From assembly GCA_944381495.1 (NCBI GenBank), contig CALWLJ010000001.1, positions 1 to 64,000 of the forward strand: a stretch of DNA of 64,000 bases, given 5' to 3'. Positions 25,763 to 34,289 of the stretch are shown here, piece by piece. Below the pieces are notes generated by a model. That model was not told where the DNA came from. It did not search any database and saw only the letters and a program-made list of their open reading frames with translations. The stretch is from an uncultured Mediterraneibacter sp. Lineage in GTDB: Bacteria > Bacillota > Clostridia > Lachnospirales > Lachnospiraceae. Positions within the stretch are counted from its first letter, which is position 1, and each line of letters opens with the position of its first letter. The translations under genes and the position numbers were made by a program.

Positions 25763-26224
25763 TCATCTGATCAGGGTCCAGATCCAGTACAGAAGGCCCA
25801 GCCCCCAGCTTGTAAATATCCCATAGAGGATCACGGGGCCTGCGATGGTAAAGATCTTGCAGCCGATTCCGAATACCTGGCCCTCCTTTTTATACTCGAT
25901 TGCAGGCGCTGCCACAGAGTTGGCAAATCCGGTGATGGGGACCAGGGCGCCTGCGCCGCCCCATTTGGCCAGCTTCGGGTAGATCCCGACTCCGGTGAGG
26001 AGAACGCTGAGCAGCACCAGTATGACAGACGTCCAGGCGCTGCAGTCGTCGGTTGCGAGCCCCTGCATCTCACAGTAATGGCGGATGGCCTGTCCGATGA
26101 GGCAGATCAGCCCGCCCAGGAGAAAAGCCCGGAACATATTTGCGGCCAGATTGTGCCGGGGAGTTTTCTGACTGACATATTCCTCATATTCTTTTTGCTG
26201 CTTCAGCTTCTGTATTTTATCCAT
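25763..26224 (-). CDS. spoVAC: Stage V sporulation protein AC
   Basis: A 153-residue membrane protein and likely mechanosensitive channel part of the SpoVA dipicolinate system. The polar start (KLKQQKEYEEYVSQKTPRHN) is followed by about four membrane segments, with GGLICLIGQAIRHYCEMQG and GALVPITGFANSVAAPAIEY as family signatures. It is transcribed away from spoVAD, not in front of it in the same direction as in the usual spoVAC-D-E order, which suggests a local rearrangement. Confidence 0.92.
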   Translation of the reverse strand: MDKIQKLKQQKEYEEYVSQKTPRHNLAANMFRAFLLGGLICLIGQAIRHYCEMQGLATDDCSAWTSVILVLLSVLLTGVGIYPKLAKWGGAGALVPITGFANSVAAPAIEYKKEGQVFGIGCKIFTIAGPVILYGIFTSWGLGLLYWIWTLIR

Positions 26225-26387
26225 ATGTTATATAACCATCCTTTCCGGATTTCATTATAGTTTCTGAAATCCAATTGCACTGTCGATATTATCCGCAAAA
26301 ACAGCCGGAAATATTCTCTTAAACAGGAATAATCGGGGAAAAACTGTGGATAATATCAACATCTGGAAAAAGAAATGGGGATAAGTA

Positions 26388-27440
26388 ATGGTAGAGAACA
26401 ATCAGAACAGTCAGGTAAAAGGAAGCCAGAGCCTGCTTTTTGCCCGGGCTCCATATATTCTCAGCGCCGGATCCGTAGCAGGAAGCAAGGAGGCTGAGGG
26501 ACCTCTCGGCAGCGTTATCGATATGACAAATGAGGACGACCTCTTCGGAGCCTCCACCTGGGAGGAGGCAGAAAGCACCATGCAGAAGGAGGCATGTGTA
26601 CTGGCTATCGGAAAAGCGGGAATCAGTCCGGAAGAAGTGCGCTATCTGTTCGGAGGCGATCTGCTCCGGCAGGGCATCGCTACTTCCATGGGGGTAGAGG
26701 GCCTCAAGATCCCCATGTTCGGACTTTACGGAGCCTGCTCCACATCCGGAGAAGCGCTTGCTCTGGCGGCCATGGCGGCTGCGGCCGGGTACGGGGAATA
26801 CATGCTGGCGGTCACGTCCAGTCATTTCGGCAGCGCGGAAAAAGAGTTCCGTTTCCCGCTGGGGTACGCAAGCCAGAGACCTCTGTCCGCCCAGTGGACC
26901 GTGACAGGCAGCGCCGCGTTTACGGTAGGATACCGGGCGCCAGACTCGGCTGTAAATGCTTTCCGGCATGTCAGGATCGAAGGTGTGACCGTGGGGAAGA
27001 TCGTGGATTACGGGCTGAAGGACTCCCAGAACATGGGAGCATGCATGGCTCCCGCGGCCATGGATACCATTGTCCGGAACTTTCAGGACACAGGGCGCAC
27101 AGAGGAAGATTACGACCGGATCGTCACCGGGGATCTGGGATATGTGGGCCAGTCCATTCTCTTTGATCTGGTCCGGGGACAGGGATATGATATCCGGAAG
27201 AAGCATATGGACTGCGGCATGACCATCTTCGATCAGAAGACACAGGATACCCATGCTGGCGGCAGCGGCTGCGGATGCGCTGCGGTGACCCTGGCTTCTT
27301 ATGTCCTGCCCCGGATCGAGCGGGGAGAGTGGAAGCGGGTCCTTTTCCTGCCCACAGGAGCCCTGATGTCCACGGTCAGTTTCAACGAAGGCGCCAGCGT
27401 ACCGGGCATTGCCCACGGCATCATGCTGGTCCACTGCTGA
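26388..27440 (+). CDS. spoVAD: Stage V sporulation protein AD
   Basis: A 350-residue thiolase-fold protein that binds dipicolinic acid. Signatures: GPLGSVIDMTNEDDLFGAST, AESTMQKEACVLAIGKAG, FGLYGACSTSGEALALAAM (pseudo-active-site Cys) and GGSGCGCAAV near the end. Length is normal. ATG follows GGGGATAAGTA, a modest ribosome site. The gap to the divergent spoVAC is 163 bases and should hold both forespore promoters. Large antisense open frames over this gene are shadows. Confidence 0.94.
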   Translation: MVENNQNSQVKGSQSLLFARAPYILSAGSVAGSKEAEGPLGSVIDMTNEDDLFGASTWEEAESTMQKEACVLAIGKAGISPEEVRYLFGGDLLRQGIATSMGVEGLKIPMFGLYGACSTSGEALALAAMAAAAGYGEYMLAVTSSHFGSAEKEFRFPLGYASQRPLSAQWTVTGSAAFTVGYRAPDSAVNAFRHVRIEGVTVGKIVDYGLKDSQNMGACMAPAAMDTIVRNFQDTGRTEEDYDRIVTGDLGYVGQSILFDLVRGQGYDIRKKHMDCGMTIFDQKTQDTHAGGSGCGCAAVTLASYVLPRIERGEWKRVLFLPTGALMSTVSFNEGASVPGIAHGIMLVHC

Positions 27441-27524
27441 TCCCCCGGGAGGGAGAGCCGGGAACTGCGGGGAAAATATGAATAAGAAGGAATACAGAGA
27501 CTGAGACGAAAGGAAGAAAGAAAA

Positions 27525-27881
27525 ATGGAGTATGTCACATCATTTCTCATCGGAGGTCTGATCTGTGCGGCGGTGCAGATCCTTATGGACCGGACAAAGC
27601 TTATGCCGGGACGGATCATGGTCCTGCTGGTGTGCAGCGGAGCTGTGCTGGGATTTTGCGGTATCTATGAACCCTTTCAGGAGTTCGCCGGATCCGGAGC
27701 AGGGGTTCCTCTGCTGGGATTTGGAAATACCCTTTGGCAGGGGGTAAAAGAGGCTGTTGACGAGAACGGATTCATCGGTATTTTCCTGGGCGGGTTCAAG
27801 GCAAGCGCGGCGGGAATCTCTGCAGCGCTCATCTTCGGATACCTGGCGTCCATTATCTTCGAGCCTCGTATGAAAAAGTAG
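27525..27881 (+). CDS. spoVAE: Stage V sporulation protein AE
   Basis: A 118-residue protein with about four membrane segments; begins MEYVTSFLIGGLICAAVQIL and carries GAGVPLLGFGNTLWQGVKEA, as in SpoVAE. Ribosome site AGGAAGAAAG. It follows spoVAD by 84 bases in the same operon and completes the DPA-transport set. Confidence 0.9.
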   Translation: MEYVTSFLIGGLICAAVQILMDRTKLMPGRIMVLLVCSGAVLGFCGIYEPFQEFAGSGAGVPLLGFGNTLWQGVKEAVDENGFIGIFLGGFKASAAGISAALIFGYLASIIFEPRMKK

Positions 27882-28060
27882 AAAAGGCCGGCAGGATCCG
27901 TGTAAAATCTATGTGAAAACAATGTGAATCTTTGGGAAAGTTTGCGCGGAATATTGGAAAAAAATGGGGGCTTTCAGGGGCTTAAAGAGGAAAAATTCTC
28001 AGGAAATAAAAGGAATCCGGCAGATATGATTTCTACAGGACAAAGGCGGCTGATTGTCAC

Positions 28061-28090
28061 TTGACAGGCTTTGTTTCCAGGTGGTATCAT
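28061..28090 (+). promoter_or_regulatory. Outer promoter P1 of polysaccharide module 1
   Basis: TTGACA (28061-28066), 18 bases, TATCAT (28085-28090). The block matches the leader of module 2 (TTGACA at 55739-55744, TACCAT at 55763-55768) in spacing and in the shared ATTTGCAGGTGG / GTTTCCAGGTGG stretch, so it is a duplicated control region. Confidence 0.65.
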
Positions 28091-28140
28091 AGTTGTCGAA
28101 ATCTGAGCAAAATAGAAATAGATCCCAGTAGCCCGGATAG

Positions 28141-28221
28141 AGAGGCAGCTTTCAGGTTTAATGAGTGGTGATGAGATTTTTCAGAGACAGTCGGAAAGAT
28201 TTTGTTGCCTCTTTCTTTTTT
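28141..28221 (+). terminator. Possible attenuator in the cpsB leader
   Basis: AGAGGCA (28141-28147) can pair with TGCCTCT (28206-28212), directly followed by TTCTTTTTT. The roughly 58-base loop has room for further pairing. It lies between the two promoters, so P1 transcripts could be terminated here unless antiterminated. The long loop makes this tentative. Confidence 0.4.
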
Positions 28222-28308
28222 AGACGGGAATTTCCAGATGTTTGCAGGAACGGACGGAAATGGCTGACCTGGAGAAAATTGCCGGTATACCGGGAAGGGG
28301 GAAGATAA

Positions 28309-28337
28309 TTGACAAGTACGAAGTTGACGAGTATAGT
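28309..28337 (+). promoter_or_regulatory. Inner promoter P2 of polysaccharide module 1
   Basis: TTGACA (28309-28314), 17 bases, TATAGT (28332-28337), leaving an untranslated leader of only about a dozen bases before cpsB. The same promoter with the same spacing precedes cpsB of module 2 (55871-55899). Confidence 0.8.
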
Positions 28338-28357
28338 GTGAGAGACAGGAGTGTAGG

Positions 28358-29107
28358 ATGGAACGATTTGTTGATATGCATTGTCATGTGCTTCCGGAAG
28401 TTGACGACGGGGCGCAGAGCCTGGATGAGACGAGGAAGATGCTTCAGACAGCATACGACGAGGGAATCCGATATATCATCGCAACACCCCATTATCATCC
28501 GCTCAGAGGAAGAAAACCTCCCCGTGTTCTCCGCAGACAGCTGCGTCTGGTGCGAAGAGAGGCGGAGAAGATCAGTGAGAGTCTCAGGATCTTCCTTGGA
28601 AATGAGATCTATTTCGGACAGGATATTCCTGATCTGCTGGATGAGGAACAGGTCCTCACCATGAACCGCACCAGATATGTGCTTCTGGAATTTTCCACAG
28701 GGGATTCTTTTGAACATATCTGTAAAGGGATACGGCAGCTCCAGATGCGGGGCTATAATGTGATCCTGGCCCATGTTGAGAGATACCGGTGTATGCTGGA
28801 AGAAGCGGACAGAGCGCGGTATCTGACAGAAATGGGAGTGAAGATCCAGATCAATGCGGAGAGCATCACCGGTCAGTGCGGACGAAAAGTGAAGAAGTAC
28901 GTCCGGCAGCTGATGGAGCAGGATCTGGTATTCTGCACAGGGACAGACGCTCACCGGCCGACGGTCCGCCCGCCCCATATGCAGAAGGCGGCGGAATATG
29001 TCGCCAGAAAGTACGGGAGACAGTATATGAGGAAGATCTTCCGGGAAAACGCAGCAGTCATGCTGAAGAAAGCGGCGCGGGCTGCCGATGCTGACAGGCA
29101 GAGATAA
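28358..29107 (+). CDS. cpsB: CpsB/YwqE-type tyrosine phosphatase, copy 1
   Basis: A 249-residue PHP-fold manganese phosphatase that dephosphorylates CpsD and so tunes capsule synthesis. Metal ligands are seen in FVDMHCHVLPEVDDGAQ (residues 4-20), IATPHYHPLRG and FCTGTDAHRPTV. ATG at 28358 is 21 bases after P2 with AGGAGTGTAGG as ribosome site. It is highly similar to the copy at 55924. Its cpsC-cpsD partners lie 2.7 kb upstream behind spoVAC-AE, whereas in module 2 the three genes are contiguous. Confidence 0.93.
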   Translation: MERFVDMHCHVLPEVDDGAQSLDETRKMLQTAYDEGIRYIIATPHYHPLRGRKPPRVLRRQLRLVRREAEKISESLRIFLGNEIYFGQDIPDLLDEEQVLTMNRTRYVLLEFSTGDSFEHICKGIRQLQMRGYNVILAHVERYRCMLEEADRARYLTEMGVKIQINAESITGQCGRKVKKYVRQLMEQDLVFCTGTDAHRPTVRPPHMQKAAEYVARKYGRQYMRKIFRENAAVMLKKAARAADADRQR

Positions 29108-29299
29108 GGAATACAGGATGTTGGTCCTCAGAAACCTTCCCAGCATCAGACCGCATTGAACGATTGTGGTGCGTACTGGGTGGGTAAGGTAAGTCCGCTG
29201 ACGGCTGATTCGGCCCGATGGAGCATCCGCGGGATAACAGAAAGATGCTCCAGATACGAGAGGAAAAATAGAAGAGAGTAAACAGAAGGAGGAAAAAGG
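29108..29299 (+). other. Spacer with hairpin between cpsB and microprotein
   Basis: No gene seen. A perfect 9-bp stem, TGGAGCATC (29219-29227) and GATGCTCCA (29244-29252), lies 48 bases before the microprotein start and has no U-tract. In module 2 the equivalent position holds cpsC, cpsD and an LCP remnant. Confidence 0.5.
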
Positions 29300-29416
29300 A
29301 TGTACGTAGATCCGATGATGGCAATGATATGCGCAGCGGCGGCAGGAATCGCGGGAATTGCTATTTTTGTAAAGAGAAATCTGTTGAAAGGCCATACTGC
29401 CGCAGCAGAACATTAA
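29300..29416 (+). CDS. 38-residue membrane microprotein, copy 1
   Basis: Begins MYVDPMMAMICAAAAGIAGI, continues AIFVKRNLLKG and ends HTAAAEH. One membrane helix (about 6-24) is followed by a basic stop-transfer KRN and a polar tail. Ribosome site AAGGAGGAAAAAGG. A second copy at 58479-58595 is identical at 29 of 38 residues, has the same length, and differs at several third codon positions, as expected under selection for protein. Both copies stand immediately before a FlaA1/CapD-type dehydratase gene. Function unknown; it could be a small regulator of the membrane-bound glycan enzymes. Confidence 0.8.
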   Translation: MYVDPMMAMICAAAAGIAGIAIFVKRNLLKGHTAAAEH

Positions 29417-29435
29417 ATAAAGGATACATATAATT

Positions 29436-31322
29436 ATGAAGGAACAAAAGAAATTAAACAGTCATTTATGGATGAGGCGGGCATATGTCATGCTGTTCCT
29501 GGATATCATATCAGTACTGGTTTCCTACCTGGCGGCTCTGCTGCTGAGATTTGACTTCGTCTTCTCCAGCATCCCCCGGGAATACCTGGACGGCTATATG
29601 TGGTCCATGCCCTACTGGTCCATCATCACGGTAGTCGTATTCTACGGCTTCCGTCTGTACCACAGCATCTGGCGCTTCGCCGGCATGGACGAGGCAAAAA
29701 GAATCGTACAGGCATATATCGCACTGCTCTTCCTGTACCTGGCAGGAGCCATCGTTATGGACCTGCACATGCCTAAGTCCTACTACTTTGTAGGATATGT
29801 ATTCAACATTATCCTGACAGTAGGACTGAGATTCTCCTACCGGGCGGCCCGCTCCTGGATCTCCTCGAGAGAAAAGGAGAAGAACGAACAGGAAGAGAAA
29901 CCGGACCGCGTCATGGTCATCGGCGCCGGCCAGGCAGGGCAGGCAGTGATCAGGGAAATGCAGAGAAGCAGCCATCTGAACACAGAGGTGTGCTGCGTCA
30001 TTGACGACAACCCCAATAAAAAGGGCAGACTGCTGGAAGGCGTGCCCATCGTAGGAAACCGCTACGACATCGTCGACAAGGTAAAGGAATACGAGATCAC
30101 CAGGATCGTGTACGCAATCCCGGCCACCACAGGAAAGAACAGGAAAGATATCCTGAACCTGTGCAAGGATACCGGATGCCGGATGCAGACCGTGCCCGGC
30201 ACATATCAGATCCTGAACGGCGAGGTAAGCGTCACAAAGCTCCGGGACGTGGAGATCACAGACCTTCTGGGAAGAGCCCAGGTAAGAGTCAATAACGCCG
30301 AGATCCTGGAAGCTCTCCAGGGCAAGGTGGTCATGGTGACCGGAGGCGGCGGCTCCATCGGAAGCGAGCTGTGCCGGCAGATCGCCAAGTCCGATCCGAA
30401 GATGCTGATCATCTTCGATATCTATGAGAATAATGCCTATGCCATCCAGCAGGAACTGAAGAGAAAACATCCGGACCTGAATCTGGTCACCCTCATCGGT
30501 TCCGTCCGCAATACAAGGCGTGTGGGATCTGTCATCGAGAAATATCGTCCCGACGTGATCTATCACGCAGCGGCCCACAAGCACGTGCCTCTCATGGAAG
30601 ACAGCCCCAACGAGGCCATCAAGAACAACGTGGAGGGAACATACAAGGTAGCTCAGGCAGCCGCAAAATGGGGCGTAAAGAAGTTTGTCCTCATCTCCAC
30701 GGACAAGGCCGTGAACCCCACAAACATCATGGGCGCTTCCAAACGTCTCTGCGAGATGGTCGTGCAGATGATGAACCGTCAGTCCGATACCGACTTCGTT
30801 GCCGTCCGCTTCGGAAATGTGCTGGGAAGCAACGGAAGCGTCATCCCCCTCTTCAAGAAACAGATCGCAGAGGGCGGACCGGTAACCGTAACAGACAAGC
30901 GGATCATCCGCTACTTCATGACAATACCCGAGGCTGTGTCTCTTGTTTTACAGGCATCCTATTACGCAAAGGGGGGCGAGATCTTCGTCCTCGACATGGG
31001 AGACCCTGTTAAGATCGACGACATGGCAAGAAACCTGATCCGTCTCTCCGGATTCGTACCGGATGAAGACATCAAGATCGTATATACCGGCCTGAGACCG
31101 GGAGAGAAACTCTACGAAGAACTCCTCATGAAAGAAGAAGGCATGCAGGAGACCGCAAACGAGCTCATCTTCATCGGAAAGCCAATCGAGATGGATGATG
31201 AAGACTTCAAAGAAAAGCTGGATCTGCTGGACCGGGAGAGCAGGAGCGAGTCGTCAAGGATCAAAGAGATCGTGGCGGAGATCGTGCCGACGTATCATCC
31301 CGATCTGGAGCATCAGGCTTAA
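29436..31322 (+). CDS. FlaA1/CapD-type nucleotide-sugar 4,6-dehydratase, copy 1
   Basis: A 628-residue membrane enzyme. Four membrane helices lie in the first 145 residues. A first Rossmann unit (VMVIGAGQAGQAVIREM, about 160) is of the CoA-binding type; the catalytic short-chain dehydrogenase unit starts at TGGGGSIGSELCRQI (about 300), with ISTDKAVNPTNIMGASKR holding the catalytic T-D-K, and GLRPGEKLYEELLMKEEG near residue 553. Relatives (PglF, CapD, WbpM) turn UDP-GlcNAc into the 4-keto-6-deoxy sugar used for bacillosamine, QuiNAc or FucNAc. It is near-identical to copies at 32409 and 58618, and is the only copy with GC-rich sequence throughout and no damage. Confidence 0.92.
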   Translation: MKEQKKLNSHLWMRRAYVMLFLDIISVLVSYLAALLLRFDFVFSSIPREYLDGYMWSMPYWSIITVVVFYGFRLYHSIWRFAGMDEAKRIVQAYIALLFLYLAGAIVMDLHMPKSYYFVGYVFNIILTVGLRFSYRAARSWISSREKEKNEQEEKPDRVMVIGAGQAGQAVIREMQRSSHLNTEVCCVIDDNPNKKGRLLEGVPIVGNRYDIVDKVKEYEITRIVYAIPATTGKNRKDILNLCKDTGCRMQTVPGTYQILNGEVSVTKLRDVEITDLLGRAQVRVNNAEILEALQGKVVMVTGGGGSIGSELCRQIAKSDPKMLIIFDIYENNAYAIQQELKRKHPDLNLVTLIGSVRNTRRVGSVIEKYRPDVIYHAAAHKHVPLMEDSPNEAIKNNVEGTYKVAQAAAKWGVKKFVLISTDKAVNPTNIMGASKRLCEMVVQMMNRQSDTDFVAVRFGNVLGSNGSVIPLFKKQIAEGGPVTVTDKRIIRYFMTIPEAVSLVLQASYYAKGGEIFVLDMGDPVKIDDMARNLIRLSGFVPDEDIKIVYTGLRPGEKLYEELLMKEEGMQETANELIFIGKPIEMDDEDFKEKLDLLDRESRSESSRIKEIVAEIVPTYHPDLEHQA

Positions 31323-31358
31323 GATGTGTTGCTGTTCATTTGTTCTCGGGCGTCCGCT

Positions 31359-31662
31359 ATACCGGAGCTGTGCTGCCCCGGCGGCCGCGCTTTCGCTCGG
31401 AGCATAGCGCAGCGGACACGTAAAGCCGCAAAGGACGCGGCTTAAGTGCCGGCGCTCTGCTACGGGCCTTCGGGGCAGCACAGCTCCGGTATGGCTGGGC
31501 AGCGGGAGATGGCTGTACAGTAACACATTAAGCTTAAAGGTAATAGTTAGTTCAGTACGCGCGTTCGCAAAGCCGCACTTACGTGCTTAGAGCGGCTTCG
31601 CCGCTCCTTTGCGAAAGGACAGGCGGCTCAGCCCGCTCTGTGTTGGACAGCCCGCTGAACTA
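31359..31662 (+). repeat. Nested palindromes in the loaP leader
   Basis: A 22-bp perfect inverted repeat has arms at 31359-31380 and 31471-31492 (core GGAGCTGTGCTGCCCC), enclosing a smaller stem AGCCGC/GCGGCT near 31424-31442. A second nested set follows: TAGTTCAG 31548-31555/CTGAACTA 31655-31662, TTCGCAAAG 31564-31572/CTTTGCGAA 31607-31615 and GAGCGGC 31590-31596/GCCGCTC 31600-31606. No coding capacity is evident. It could be a pair of palindromic repeats or the RNA leader used for processive antitermination by the LoaP protein encoded next. Confidence 0.75.
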
Positions 31663-31803
31663 TTGAACACAATATCCGGAACAAATCAAATCGTCGCTTT
31701 GCCGCGTTTGTATGTGATGGTGATCATACCGCATATACCGCTTCACCCGTCTTATCTGGCGGATGAAATGGCGAAGCCTACCCTAAATTGGGAGGAACGT
31801 GAA

Positions 31804-32316
31804 ATGTGGTACGTTTTGCAGGTGCGCACGGGCACTGAAGAAAATATACGGCTTCAATGTCAAAAAGAAATATCAAAAGCAGTGCTGGAGCACTGCTTTA
31901 TACCATATTATGAAGAAAAGCGGCGTATCCGGGGAGAATGGACGATACAGAAGAAGGTCCTGTTCCCCGGATACGTTTTTGTTATTATAGAAAAGGAAAA
32001 ACTGGATCAGCTCTTCTGGTCGCTGAAGAATGTCATCGGCCTGACAAAACTGATCGGCACCGGACAGGAAATCGTCCCACTGACTGAGGAAGAAAAGAAC
32101 TTTCTCATCGGATTCGGCGGCGAAGCCCAGGTGGTGGAAATGTCCGAAGGCGTCATCGAGGGCGATAAGACCATCGTCACAAAAGGCCCGCTGATGGGAA
32201 AAGAAGGATTCATCCGGAAGATCGACCGGCATAAGAGGAAGGCATGGCTGGAGATTGAGATGTTCGGGAGGATGCAGGAGATACAGGTCGGGTTGGAGAT
32301 TGTGAGAAAGAGTTAA
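31804..32316 (+). CDS. loaP: LoaP-type NusG paralogue
   Basis: A 170-residue protein with an N-terminal NGN domain (MWYVLQVRTGTEENIRLQCQ; KKVLFPGYVFVIIE, about 1-105) and a C-terminal KOW segment (VTKGPLMGKEGFIRKIDRH). The short NusG form with GTEE near residue 11 is typical of LoaP, which binds RNA polymerase and an RNA hairpin to read through terminators in long polysaccharide operons of Firmicutes. The ATG at 31804 follows GGGAGGAACG; the open frame before it is the palindromic leader. It precedes a 16-kb one-directional glycan gene set, which fits this role. Confidence 0.88.
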   Translation: MWYVLQVRTGTEENIRLQCQKEISKAVLEHCFIPYYEEKRRIRGEWTIQKKVLFPGYVFVIIEKEKLDQLFWSLKNVIGLTKLIGTGQEIVPLTEEEKNFLIGFGGEAQVVEMSEGVIEGDKTIVTKGPLMGKEGFIRKIDRHKRKAWLEIEMFGRMQEIQVGLEIVRKS

Positions 32317-32408
32317 GATAAAAGTTTTTAATAATATTATTATTTTAATTTTATTAAGAATACAATTTTTGCTGACTTAGATAAATTAATGTAAAGGGCT
32401 ATATAGTA

Positions 32409-34289
32409 ATGAAGGAACAAAAGAGAGGAAACAATTATCTCTGGCTGCGGAGAGCATATATTATGGTATTTCTTGACATATTATCAGTTTTATTGTCTTA
32501 CCTATTAGCTCTGCTGCTCAGATTTGATTTTGTATTTTCAAGTATACCAAGAGAATATTTGGACGGTTATATGTGGTCTATGCCCTATTGGGCTATCATT
32601 ACGGCAGTCGTATTCTACGGCTTCCGCCTGTATCACAGTATTTGGCGATTTGCCGGCATGGATGAAGCAAAAAGAATTGTACAGGCATATATCACACTGA
32701 TCTTCCTGTACCTGGCAGGAGCCATAGTCATGGGGCTGCACATGCCCAAGTCATATTACCTTGTTGGATATATGTTCAATATTATAATGACTGTGGGACT
32801 GAGATTTTCCTACCGTGCGGCCCGCTCCTGGACGGCCTCGAGAGAGAAGGAGAAGAATGAACAGGAAGAGAAGCCGGACCGTGTCATGGTCATCGGAGCC
32901 GGACAGGCGGGACAGGCAGTGATCAAGGAAATGCAGAGCAGCAGCCATCTGAATACAGAGGTATGCTGCGTTATCGACGATAACCCCAATAAAAAGGGAA
33001 GACTGCTGGAAGGCGTTCCCATCGTGGGAAACCGATACGACATCGTCGATAAAGTAAAGGAATATGAGATCACCAGAATCGTATACGCGATCCCGGCCAC
33101 CACAGGAAAGAACAGGAAAGATATCCTGAACCTGTGCAAGGACACCGGATGCCGGATGCAGACTGTGCCCGGCACATACCAGATCCTGAACGGCGAGGTA
33201 AGCGTCACAAAGCTCCGCGACGTGGAGATCACAGACCTTCTGGGAAGAGCCCAAGTAAGAGTCAATAACGCTGAGATCCTGGAGGCTCTCCAGGGCAAGG
33301 TGGTCATGGTGACCGGAGGCGGCGGCTCCATCGGAAGCGAGCTGTGCCGGCAGATCGCCAAGTCCGATCCGAAGATGCTGATCATCTTCGACATTTATGA
33401 AAATAATGCCTACGCCATCCAGCAGGAGCTGAAGAGAAAATATCCGGATCTGAATCTGGTTACCCTCATCGGTTCCGTCCGCAATACAAGGCGTGTGGGA
33501 ACTGTCATTGAGAAATATCGTCCTGACGTGATCTATCATGCGGCAGCCCACAAGCACGTTCCGCTCATGGAAGACAGCCCCAACGAGGCGATCAAGAACA
33601 ACGTGGAAGGAACATACAAAGTGGCTCAGGCTGCTGTCCAATGGGGCGTAAAGAAGTTCGTCCTTATCTCCACAGACAAGGCCGTGAACCCGACAAATAT
33701 CATGGGAGCGTCCAAACGTCTCTGTGAGATGGTAGTGCAGATGATGAACCGCCAGTCCGATACCGACTTCGTTGCCGTCCGGTTCGGCAACGTGCTGGGA
33801 AGCAACGGAAGCGTGATCCCCCTCTTCAAGAAACAGATCGCAGAGGGCGGACCGGTAACCGTAACAGACAAGCGGATCATCCGCTACTTTATGACCATAC
33901 CCGAGGCCGTGTCTCTGGTTCTCCAGGCGTCATACTACGCAAAGGGCGGCGAGATCTTCGTCCTCGACATGGGAGACCCTGTGAAGATCGATGACATGGC
34001 AAGAAACTTGATCCGTCTCTCCGGATTCGTACCGGATGAAGACATCAAGATCGTATATACTGGCCTGAGACCGGGAGAGAAACTCTACGAAGAACTCCTC
34101 ATGAAAGAAGAAGGCATGCAGGAGACAGCAAACGAGCTTATCTTCATCGGAAAGCCAATTGAGATGGATGATGAAGACTTCAAAGAAAAGCTGGATCTGC
34201 TGGATCGGGAGAGCAGGAGCGAGTCACCGAGGATCAAAGAGATCGTGGCGGAGATCGTGCCTACATATCATCCAGATCTGGAACATTAG
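32409..34289 (+). CDS. FlaA1/CapD-type dehydratase, copy 2 (mosaic)
   Basis: A 626-residue intact dehydratase with the same domain order and motifs as copy 1 (GAGQAGQAV, TGGGGSIGSEL, STDKAVNPTNIMGASKR, GLRPGEKLYEELL). Its first roughly 200 bases use AT-rich codons (for example TTATCAGTTTTATTG) like the following cassette, while the remainder converges on the GC-rich sequence of copy 1 until it is nearly the same. This is a mosaic pattern expected from gene conversion or from a cassette joined by homologous recombination. It is likely active, and provides the same 4-keto sugar as copy 1. Confidence 0.9.
   Translation: MKEQKRGNNYLWLRRAYIMVFLDILSVLLSYLLALLLRFDFVFSSIPREYLDGYMWSMPYWAIITAVVFYGFRLYHSIWRFAGMDEAKRIVQAYITLIFLYLAGAIVMGLHMPKSYYLVGYMFNIIMTVGLRFSYRAARSWTASREKEKNEQEEKPDRVMVIGAGQAGQAVIKEMQSSSHLNTEVCCVIDDNPNKKGRLLEGVPIVGNRYDIVDKVKEYEITRIVYAIPATTGKNRKDILNLCKDTGCRMQTVPGTYQILNGEVSVTKLRDVEITDLLGRAQVRVNNAEILEALQGKVVMVTGGGGSIGSELCRQIAKSDPKMLIIFDIYENNAYAIQQELKRKYPDLNLVTLIGSVRNTRRVGTVIEKYRPDVIYHAAAHKHVPLMEDSPNEAIKNNVEGTYKVAQAAVQWGVKKFVLISTDKAVNPTNIMGASKRLCEMVVQMMNRQSDTDFVAVRFGNVLGSNGSVIPLFKKQIAEGGPVTVTDKRIIRYFMTIPEAVSLVLQASYYAKGGEIFVLDMGDPVKIDDMARNLIRLSGFVPDEDIKIVYTGLRPGEKLYEELLMKEEGMQETANELIFIGKPIEMDDEDFKEKLDLLDRESRSESPRIKEIVAEIVPTYHPDLEH

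Noticed and set aside
26319-27434. 371-residue antisense frame over spoVAD
   Set aside because: Exact antisense of a canonical sporulation gene; a product of codon bias.
28061-28357. Invertible (phase-variable) capsule promoter
   Set aside because: No inverted repeats flank the promoter block and no recombinase gene is beside it.
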